A stretch of 64,000 bases of DNA, from the NCBI GenBank assembly GCA_013368375.1, contig JAACJP010000001.1, positions 1,550,001 to 1,614,000 of the forward strand, in the 5' to 3' direction. The stretch comes from Tricholomella constricta. Its lineage: Eukaryota > Basidiomycota > Agaricomycetes > Agaricales > Lyophyllaceae. Position numbers and translations under genes: made by a program. The notes beneath the pieces were generated by a model, which worked only from the letters and a program-made list of their open reading frames with translations, was not told the DNA's origin and did not search any database. Each line of letters begins with the position of its first letter. Positions within the stretch are counted from its first letter, which is position 1. This document shows positions 48,058 to 57,001 of the stretch, piece by piece.

Positions 48058-50034
48058 TTATGCTCCTATACGTATAGGAGAGGTCTGACGAAAATCACAA
48101 TCCGCTTCCCGGACCCATCGCAGTATTTCGAGGTGACCACGTGTTCCAGGTAGCAATGCCTGACCATGAGATCCATCTGGATCATACCAAAGGCCTTGCT
48201 TGATGCCATGTGAGGAGAGGTAGCGTTTGACGCGCTGTGCGTGGAATCGTGTTAATGAAAATTCAAGGGGCTGCAAAAAGCGGAACCTCTGAATGGACTA
48301 TGGAGTCCTTTCCTCCGAGCAGGAAGAATGCCTTGGAGGGATCACACGCATTAGGAATCTCTTCGAAATATAACGTGTTCGAGGCCCAATCAAAGTGGCG
48401 CTGAACCACATTCGACACGCCGAGTTCAGTGGCAACGAAGTAATGCATCAAGAGCTCCATGCCCTTCAGAGACAGGCGTTAATTGAAAGAAGGTCAACGG
48501 TGGCTCCACGATCGGCTCACCGTTTTGGGTTGGCGATACAAGAAATTGAAGCAGACGTCTTTTGAGCAGTTCAGAATACATGGAGCACCGTTTGAAAGGA
48601 AAAGGCCTTACCGCCTTCCCAGGAGCAAAATGTAACGGGATCAACGAAGCAAGACCGAGCGATCAAATTTGGATAGCCTTTGAGCATCCACGCGTGTGTA
48701 TACGATCCGCTGGAAAATATGACGTTTAGTAGCAAGGGATACGCAGGACAGTAAAGGCTCACTTTGAATGGCTAATCATGGTAATGCCTTTCTTCCGTTT
48801 ACCCGGCAGCGAATGCGAAATCTCCTTTTCTTCTTCACTGTCATCACTGGTCAACCTCTCGTCGTTGATATCGTAGTGCGCCCAACCGAGGTGGTTCATT
48901 AGCCCAGCCAGTCGGTCCGCGGTTTCGTGTCTCGTCAGAGGTTTCAAGAATCTAGGGTGAAATATGTGTTGGCTGATTTGTGGTTGAAGAAGAACCAGTA
49001 TTGGGCGGTCCGAAAACTGCTTTAAAAGGTGTCGCAGGACAGAGTTGTACTGGAGCAAGCCCAAACCGAGGCCATGTATAAATACAATTGGGCGAGCGCC
49101 GGTGACAGGATCCCAGTGTTTCGGCAGACGAACGAAATATCTGACGAAAATTGAGTTAGTGTTCTCGGGAAAACAATAGTCAGCAAAACTTACTCCAGAC
49201 CATCATAATGACAAAAACGGACATTCCACTTCAATTTATACCATTTCTTCAAACTCGAATTGATGGAATGTAAAGTCAGATAGAAAGCAAAAGGGCGCCA
49301 AAGGATATTGACGTTGTCTAAGGTCATCCGCATTGTAAGAATGGCGGGATCGGAACCATCTTTGAAGACACATCCACAGCGTTTCTGGAGCATATTTAGG
49401 GCGCTTTCCATGACAGTTCTTTGAGGGGCGGGAAGACTGTCATAGGGTGGTAAATCGGCGTTATAAATCGACCAGTAAAGCCATTGGCGGATTTCATGGA
49501 GTTTGATCGATGACCAAGGTACGTTGCCAAACCAAGTTCGTAAAGCGTTGCGAAAGTCAATTGCACGCGGGTCGTTATATTCGAGCTGTATAATATCCTC
49601 CTCCGGACTACCAGGTCTACGTGACTCCTCGTCGCCACCATCCTCCGGGAGATTTGCAAGGCCTGACTGGAGCAATCTCTTGAAAGCGACCTGGATCTCT
49701 TGGGGGTCTCCAGAGCCACATGGTGCAGGCCGGGAGACGTGTCGAGACAGATGGAAGTGATAGACACTGAAGAGGACCTGAGAACGCACTTTAGAGGTTT
49801 TACGACGCGAGAAGTAGTGGATGTGCAGCGCACCTCGCAAAACGCGACAGCGAAAAAGATTTGACTTGGCCATGCAGAAGACGGTATTCGTCCCGAGATG
49901 ATGGTATAGATCACGAGCAACCAGGAGAGGGGGATCGCCGACCAAAGTGGAACGACGAGACAAATTAAGACCAGGTAGAACGAGAGGGTTCGAGGACGAG
50001 ACTGTACTGGAAGCTCAGAGATATCCATGGTCAT
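48058..50034 (-). CDS. membrane-anchored alpha/beta hydrolase, tandem copy B
   Basis: Paralogue of copy A in the same orientation, 329 bp upstream of it in transcription terms. It starts MTMDISELPVQSRPRTL at 50034 (or Met at 50028). The two hydrophobic spans, RAIDFRNALRTWFGNVPWSS, WYKLKWNVRFCHYDGLE, ILVLLQPQISQHIFHP, S-H-S-N-G, HFDWASNTLYFEEIPNA, FFLLGGKDSIVHSE and DPDGSHGQALLPGT all align with copy A. The intron at 49778-49833 is 56 nt, so the frame is only kept by removing it. The tail extends past the copy A stop (READCDFRQTSPIRIGA). Both copies keep the Ser, Asp and His positions, so both may be active. Confidence 0.85.
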
Positions 50035-50189
50035 AGGGCCCACCTAAGCTGAGGGGCCTGTTGACTTTGAAAGAGATGCTTGTATGGAACAGGGCGCTCG
50101 ATAGTCTAGTCAGCCATCGAGTCTCCTAAACAATCCGAAAGCATTGACAGAAAACTCGTCTGATGCGAGCCAAGCCGAACGAACTATCT

Positions 50190-50206
50190 GCCGATCACTG
50201 ATCGGC
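50190..50206. promoter_or_regulatory. perfect 8-bp inverted repeat
   Basis: GCCGATCA, one spacer base, then TGATCGGC. It could be a dimeric protein-binding site; a role is inference. Confidence 0.5.
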
Positions 50207-50212
50207 GCGTCG

Positions 50213-50218
50213 CACGTG
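50213..50218. promoter_or_regulatory. CACGTG element in hydrolase B / IDH1 promoter
   Basis: Seven bases after the inverted repeat and 33 bp before the second CACGTG in this promoter. Confidence 0.4.
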
Positions 50219-50250
50219 AGCGCGGGTCCGAGTCCCGACGCCGGGCCGAC

Positions 50251-50256
50251 CACGTG
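50251..50256. promoter_or_regulatory. CACGTG element in the duplicated promoter block
   Basis: Centre of the 18-bp block found also at 47900-47917. It lies 76 bp before the IDH1 start codon. Confidence 0.45.
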
Positions 50257-50331
50257 GATGACCATTGACCACGCTCCGCCACCCGAACTCCGACTCCAAC
50301 CTTTTCTCTGTCCATTTAGCCAACGTCTGCG

Positions 50332-51936
50332 ATGTTGCGCAACGCCCTTTCCGCTGCTGCCCGTCCCCTCGTCTCTCAGACTGTTCGTCTATATCTTTCC
50401 TCCGCTATCGCATTTACCAAGTCTACGTTAACAGAGGTCCTATGCCACGACAGTTTCCGGTGGTTTCCCAAGCGTCGCCCAAAGAGTGTGTCTCTTTCCT
50501 TCCCTTGTCTCCAATATGTCAACCATGTCATCTAGCCAAGCACCAAATACGGCGGTGTCTACACGGTATGTCGCTAGTCCACTGACTTTTTCCGATTGCC
50601 GATTTCACCCGCCCAGGTAACCCTTATTCCTGGCGACGGAATCGGTGCAGAGATTACAGACTCTGTGAAAGAGATTTTTGATCACGTCAATGCTCCCATT
50701 GAGTGGGAACAATACGACGTTTCTGGAATGTCGTCCTCCGGCGAGGCCCTCTTCAAGCAGGCGATGGAAAGTTTGAAGCGAAACCGAGTGGGCCTTAAAG
50801 GTGACCACCAGTCTTGCTTGCGCGCATTTACTAGGAGAGCTGAATATATGCATTCAAGGCATCCTTTTCACTCCCATATCGCAGTCTGGTCATATCTCGT
50901 GGAACGTGGCGATGCGCCAGCAGCTCGACATCTATGCATCCGTCGTCCTCTGCAAGTCGCTTCCAGGCTTCCCTACCCGCCACTCGAATGTCGACTTTGC
51001 CATCATCCGTGAGAACACTGAGGGTGAGTATTCAGGTCTTGAGCATCAGAGCTACCCTGGTGTCGTCGAGAGTTTGAAGGTCTCGACGCGTGCAAAGGCC
51101 GAGCGCATTTCGCGCTTTGCCTTCGATTTCGCATTAAAGAACAACCGTAAAGTACGCCAGTGCTATGTCACCGCCTTCGTGATACTGACTCGCTCGGCAG
51201 AAAGTGACATGTGTGCACAAGGCCAACATCATGAAACTCGGCGATGGTCTTTTCCTCAACACCTTCCGTCGGGTCGCCGAGGAGTACAAGTCCTCTGGCA
51301 TCGAGTGCAATGACATGATCGTTGACAACACGTGCGTATTTCTCGACTTTTTTTTTGTGCCACATATCACTTGAACATCAATGCAGCGCCATGCAACTCG
51401 TTGCACGACCTGGTCAGTTCGATGTCATGGTGATGCCTAACTTATATGGCGCCATTGTCTCCAACATCGGTGCTGCCCTTGTGGGTGGTCCCGGCATTGT
51501 TCCCGGATGCAACGTTGGACGGGTGAGTCGCCTGGCCGGCTTATGTTCATTTTTTCTGACTTTCGATTGTGCACAGGAATATGCCCTGTTTGAGCCTGGA
51601 TGCCGTCACGTCGCCAGCGACATCATGGGCACCAACCGTGCCAATCCTGCTGCCATGGTTCTCAGCGCAACCATGATGTTGAGGCATTTGGGGTAAGTCA
51701 ACGCCTCATTGACAATCATATTCTTCGTGCTAACGCCGTTTATCTAGGCTTGATCCCATCGCTAACAACATCGCCAGTGCCACCTTCGATGTCATCAACT
51801 CCGGAAAAGTCAGGACTGCTGACATGGGTGGTATGTGTTCACGGTGATGATAGTCAAATTTCTGCTGAGAGGCATATTCTTTGCAGGTTCCGCAACCACC
51901 TCAGAATTCACTTCTGCTGTCATCCAGAAGCTGTAA
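50332..51936 (+). CDS. IDH1: NAD-isocitrate dehydrogenase, IDH1-type regulatory subunit
   Basis: Allosteric partner of IDH2 in the mitochondrial NAD-IDH octamer. Exons 50332-50487 (uncertain end), 50536-50565, 50617-50800, 50859-51151, 51201-51331, 51387-51522, 51577-51692, 51748-51830 and 51887-51936. From the second exon on, 341 codons join in frame. A transit peptide ([19 protein letters not shown]) leads to [82 protein letters not shown] and [16 protein letters not shown]. The [17 protein letters not shown] and FEPG..H features are those of yeast Idh1, not Idh2. The region between the transit peptide and PSTKYGG may hold another intron. Confidence 0.96.
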
Positions 51937-52017
51937 GCACGGGCTGTATGAACGCCGATCATGCATTATGGCTTAGAGCCCGTAGATGATTAGAGTACAC
52001 TATCAACTAGCCAATGA

Positions 52018-53517
52018 TCAGGTAATAGCTTTATCGAGGTTCAAATCTACATCGTCATAGGCGAAATCTTGGTCTAGCGAAGCTTCATACTCCTCCACAG
52101 AGAGCGGTTTCATCTTCTTTCTGTCTGGTGCAAGAAAATTCGTGTTTTCTTCGAAAGCTGTCTCTTCGTGCTTGATTATGCTCTCGGCGCTTGCAGCATG
52201 TTTAGTGGGTCCGGCGTCCTTCTTTCGTAGACCTAGGATAGTCGAACACTTCACCTCGGACCTTCCACCCCACTGATCGACTGCAGGTCGGAATTCCGCG
52301 TATAGACCCCAAGCCAGGCGGTTCACTTCTTCAGTGGCAAAGCTGTTTGCGAGTAACTTCAAAGCTCCGATGACGTGTGGAGTAGTGTGCCGAAACGCGC
52401 GAGAGATATAAGAGAATGCGACACTAGGTTTGACGGGAGTTCCATTGGATAGAGCGCGCCATTGCTGACCTTGAGTCTGATAAAGCGGTCTGGAGGGAGA
52501 ACCGAGAATGAGCATGAGTAAATTAGAGCTAGACATTCACCTACATTCTGTTGATTCATACAAGCGGTGAGAATCAGAGCTGGGTCGATATGTGATTTTT
52601 TTGGCGCATGAACGCACCGCCTTCCCATAAACTCAATATATGACTGAGACCCGCCCTTGACAGCTTCCATCCCTCGTTCCTTCCCACTCTCGTATATTCC
52701 AAGAGACACCCCTTTCGTCACAGCGTTCATCTCAGTGTATACGGATGCTGTCAAGCTTCGCGTGAGATGCGCATTAGAGTCAGCACATGGCGTGCCCACC
52801 GATACTTAAAGCTTCTTCTCGACGGAAACCAAGTCGCTCTGCCACTATCGTAGCCCAAGCTGTCATGAGAGGAGCTCGATTGACGACAGTTGACTTGATT
52901 TTAAGGACCTGGATGATATCTGTACACCACTGGCCACAGATTACAAAAGATAGAACGGACCTCCTGGTCTAGAATTTCTCCAAAGTCTAAACTTCCATAA
53001 GAAGCTGCCTCGTCCAAGGGCCCTGTTGGCAAAAGGTCGTTGACATCCTCGGTGCGTTTCCTCTTCCGTTTGAATGGGGTAGTCTATGTGCAATGCAGTA
53101 TAGGATTACGGTAAAAATGTGACAGCATATACCACAGCCTGGACAGCATTCATCGTGGACGATGATGCGGAAGGCCCAGATGCGACGGAGGGTTCCTCAG
53201 CCTTCTGGAGCTTCTTTCGAGCGTCTTTCGGCAGATAACCAGACTCGCAAAGAGCAGCTAGAAAGATCTTTCTATCATCTTTGTTATCCACGCCTGCAGT
53301 AAGCAGTTTAGCATCGTCTAGTTGGGAAAGTTTGGCCGGCGTATTATAAGCCTTATATCTAGGGGACGACGTCAGTAACAGACACGTAGTTAATGGAGGC
53401 ATGTGAACTGACATTTTGGCCGATAGAGCCATTGCTTTTTGCACGGGAACACTATTGTCTGTGAGCAGCTTCAAGAATTTGGGAAGGGGGATTTTGACAT
53501 TCTGGATCTCAGCCATG
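52018..53517 (-). CDS. uncharacterised protein divergent from the DUF262 gene
   Basis: I do not recognise a family. The start MAEIQNVKIPLPKFLKLLTD is followed by helical sequence (VPVQKAMALSAKM, YNTPAKLSQLDDAKLL, AALCESGYLPKDARKKLQKA), then a Ser-rich linker and a basic cluster (KRKRKRTED), a possible nuclear signal. The second half has ASVYTEMNAVTKGVSLGIYE, DPALILTACMNQQN, VAFSYISRAFRHTTPHVIGA and LYAEFRPAVDQWGGRSEVKC. It ends with an acidic tail (DQDFAYDDVDLNLDKAIT). Several introns of about 50 nt are needed; not all joins were checked. An ATGG repeat overlaps the start codon. The 118-bp gap to the DUF262 gene suggests a shared promoter, but a functional link is unproven. Confidence 0.55.
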
Positions 53518-53534
53518 GATGGATGGATGGATGT
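53516..53534. repeat. (ATGG)n tract overlapping a start codon
   Basis: About five tandem units across the ATG of the minus-strand gene and its leader. Length changes here would move or duplicate the start context. Confidence 0.85.
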
Positions 53535-53635
53535 ATTTCCCGCAACATGATCGTTGATCGGTGCCTCGACAAGACGAGTTTGGTTTCTGCCTCGATTGCA
53601 AACACTCTCTTCCACCAGGCCTCCTGCCATCCGCC

Positions 53636-55351
53636 ATGGAATTCGTACCACAGCCTAAGCTGGAACCGGAACCAGAGCCAGAACTTGACGAGCTTGACGA
53701 AGATTACGAATCCGAGAATGACAACCCAGACGTGTTCAAGATACGCGACGCCCTAGAAGCACCGACCTCCTGCGACATGACCATCCGGGAGCTTCATGGT
53801 GGGTTTCTAATTGCTCGGCCCCTGAGTAGCCAATATATATATCTATTCGAGATCTTATACACGGAGGAGGTATCGACCTGAATCCGCCATACCAACGAGG
53901 CAAGCGTTAGCCTTTTTCAGTCCGCGTATTGAACTAGATCTCGGCGTCCCAGACGTCGTATGGCCCGAGTCAAAGCAAATAGCCCTCATAGACTCCATCT
54001 TTCGCAACTATTATATTCCCCCAATTGTCTTTGCTGTCCACAGAGCTGAGGACGATACACTGGAACGGGTGTGTGTGGATGGGAAACAAGTGAGTAGATT
54101 GCACGCCAGAAGCGCCGATGGTCCGTCACAAACGCGTGCTGAATGTCTTTGACAGCGCCTTACATCTATTCAAAAGTTCTGCGATGGACAAGTACGTTAT
54201 CTTTGGCCCGCTCAGTGGTGCATTTGAATAATCTTTCGCAATCACTAGATCCCACGTACGTGCTATCACACACCCTGCGACACCCTATAAGCTTAATCCG
54301 CACAGATAGAGATGTCAAGACGAAGAAACAATTTTGGTATACTCTCCCGGAGTCATCCCGAGGAGTGCGAATCGAAATTCCTAAAGCGGCAAAGGAAATA
54401 TTCGCCCAGAAACACATCACATGCAGTGGGCATTGTAAATCGCATCTTAAACGCCTGACATCTGACACGTCTTAACAGTGGAATACCACGGCCTGACTCC
54501 TGGAACGGAACGCGACATCTTTCAGAGGGTTCAGATGGGCATGACTCTGACCGGTGCTGGTGAGTGGAGTTGCTTGCATACCCTCGTGCGGCCGCCTTTG
54601 AAAAATACTTATGTGCAGAAAAGCTGCAAGCAATATCATCGCCATGGGCTCAGTGGATATCCGAGCTTGAATCAAGACACGTCGCAGTGGAGGGCGGTCT
54701 CTCTGCCGTCCTCGAATGGGACACCAAGCGCGGACGCGACTTTCAGAACATTGCATACTTCGTCTGCTGCTGTGACGGCCTGCCTGACACAGAGCAAATC
54801 CCCACAGCACAGAAAATGGAGAAATGGATCTCACGTGTCGACATGCCCGCAGTGAAGTTCATGACTGACATCGAGACGGTTCTGCGAGATTTTTGGAACA
54901 TCGCTTCAAACGATAAGCTGAATAGCGGTCTGAAAAAGATCGGCAGCCGTCTGGCTCCCGTGGAGTTTATTTTCATCGGTAAGGAATTTGCGCCGATCTC
55001 CTGCCTTCCCAAGTCATGCTGTGGATTTTAGGAGTCTTGCTGTTCGTTCTGCGGAAACTCTCTCTCGAGGAACGCGCCACAGCCATAACTGCTCTCCGCC
55101 AAACCATTCGCGAACAGTACAAAGACATTCGCATCAATAGCAGTGTTTGCAAGTCGCTGTGGGCAATCGTCCGGGACCTACAAAATAATCCATCGAAAAT
55201 GGTTTCTCGCACCAATGGCGACACAAAGGGCAAGAAGAGGAAGAAATATGATACCGATGACGAGGATGACGAGTATAGACCAACCCCCGTCGCTAGTCTC
55301 GGCAAGTCTGCCAAAACGCGATCTAGACAACATAAGGGCGTCTTTGCTTGA
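53636..55351 (+). CDS. DUF262 (GmrSD amino-terminal / ParB-like) domain protein
   Basis: Eukaryotic member of the DUF262 superfamily, known from bacterial GmrSD-type restriction systems; its fungal role is unknown. Exons 53636-53798, 53867-53899, 53953-54089, 54156-54191, 54249-54255, 54306-54425, 54479-54559, 54619-54978 and 55032-55351 give 418 residues, all joins in frame. After an acidic start (PEPEPELDELDEDYESEND) comes DLNPPYQRDVVWPESKQIAL, IDSIFRNYYIPPIVFAV and CVDGKQRLTSIQKFCDGQIP, the D-G-[QK]-Q-R motif of the family, then FWYTLPESSRG. Helical sequence and a basic, acidic-patched tail (GKKRKKYDTDDEDDEYRP) follow, a likely nuclear signal. It has a 7-nt exon and one GC-AG intron. The partner HNH domain of GmrSD is absent. 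Confidence 0.87.
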
Positions 55352-55460
55352 TACCGAGGACAGCGGAGAGTATTTATTGACTGTAGACAGTTGTGGCATT
55401 GGTAGTTCTATCGGTGTATAATCTTGGAAGGGCCACACGGCGAACACTACATGTATAATA

Positions 55461-56848
55461 TTAACCATTATATTGAGCCCTGGCTGTATACCATGTCCCT
55501 TCTGGATCCGTTGTTGCCCTGGCGAATTTAAGAAGAAGCTTGTCCCGTTCCTTGGAGTTAATAGCTATATCAGCCAGAAATGGCGAGATGTCCTTGCCCT
55601 TCCATCGAGATCGTGTTGAAAAGAGATCAGCAAAGCGCGGAGCGGGGTCTATAGGAAGAGACGACGCTGGAAAATAGGTCAAGCTTTCTTGATCACTTAT
55701 TGAAACAAGGTAATTTCCCTGGAAGAGAATTATTGGTGAAGTCGCGCGTCATTCAACACTACACTCACAGAAAGCAACGACAGATCAACATGATTTTCGA
55801 AAGTATCGCCGACTAAAGATTTCCATTTGGCCATCAACTGATTCAGGCGAATTGGTTCTTGCTAAAATGACGAATGAATGAAAGCCCCCGAAGGTCAAAA
55901 CTGATGTTTACCCTGTGATGTCTGAGGACGCCTAAACCAACTTCCTTAATGAACGTGTTGACTTCCATCTTCCACCTTCCATCCTTAATAATTCCGAACC
56001 AGGACATGACTTGGGTGGAGACCACTCTTGGCACTTCATGCTCATCTGCGAGTGAAGAAGACAGGATTTCGACCGACGCTGATTCATGAGAGAGAGAGAG
56101 AGCGGTGAGGCCATTCAAAATGAGTTCAAGAAGTCGGTTGAGATACGAAGGCGCAATGGGTCGTAGTTCGCCTTACAGAGGCGCGTCAGCTGCTAGGCTT
56201 CAGGAGAAAGTACCTAACTTTACCGTTGATATTGAGGATATGCCTATCCTTCAACCCGCGATCCAACTCAGCGTCGCTGGCTTGGATGTTGCGCAGAGCA
56301 TCATAGTAGGTATACTTGAATTCGATCGCCTGAGTGAGAGGATATCCATACTCGAGCAGTTTGAGCGCACCATGTCCTCCGGCGGCTTTTCATACATTTC
56401 GTCATTTTCCTGCCCATCGTCGTACTCCCTTCCTCTCAGTAACGCCGTCAAGGCATGCAGCTTTGGGACAGATGGGGTGAGCTCCAGAATCTCGTTGATT
56501 TGATCGCGGATGACCAGTGCATCGTCCGTGAAGTTCGGAGCGGATGCGTCTAGGGGTGGAGTAACAACGAGCACCGAATTTGACAAGGCCACGGATCGCA
56601 CAGCGAAAGTCTTTTCGGCAGTGCAAAGTACGGCATCGTCTCCTGCCTGGCCCTTGATTTGAAGACTGGGTGCGTCGGTTGATCAGCAATTAGTAGACCG
56701 CGTTATCGTCTCAGACTTGCCGAAGGGGGGACATGTTATCAATGGCATGTTCTATGAGTTTGCATAGATCTGGTGGCAGCTCCAGGAGTTTAAATGAGCC
56801 GCCGTCGTTGAAAGAAGAGGGAGAAAAGCTAAGATCAAATTCGGCCAT
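55461..56848 (-). CDS. DCC1: sister chromatid cohesion protein DCC1 homologue
   Basis: Subunit of the alternative Ctf18-RFC clamp loader that links replication to cohesion, acting in the nucleus. It starts MAEFDLSFSPSFNDGGSFKL at 56848, then LLELPPDLCKLIEH, GQAGDDAVLCTAEKTFAVRS and VALSNSVLVV, the Dcc1 amino-terminal signature. The middle includes REYDDGQENDEMY and winged-helix-like repeats. The end reads WKGKDISPFLADIAINSKER, LLLKFARATTDPEGTWYTAR. An (AG)n run at about 56091-56103 encodes LSLS within the gene. Several introns are required and not every join was checked. Identification rests on the amino-terminal motif and the C-terminal winged-helix end. Confidence 0.78.
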
Positions 56849-57001
56849 GGTGGTCAGGACTCAGGAGCTTGGACGCGTCGACGCGTCTCCTCACGGTCAC
56901 GTTTTTGCGGGCCGAGAGACGCACGCCTCGCGCTTCCAAGTCCCACGGAATGCACCTTATAATCAACTCAGCAACTCCATTTGTTCCGCAAGCGTCCCCC
57001 C

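Larger units (their letters stand above)
50035..50331. promoter_or_regulatory. divergent promoter, hydrolase B / IDH1
   Basis: About 300 bp serving both genes. It contains a perfect inverted repeat (50190-50206) and two CACGTG palindromes (50213-50218, 50251-50256). The second lies in the block shared with the hydrolase A promoter. Confidence 0.55.

Noticed and set aside
50218..50236. tRNA T-arm-like sequence GGTCCGAGTCCCG
   Set aside because: The loop lacks the T-T-C start and no D-arm, anticodon arm or acceptor stem fits upstream.
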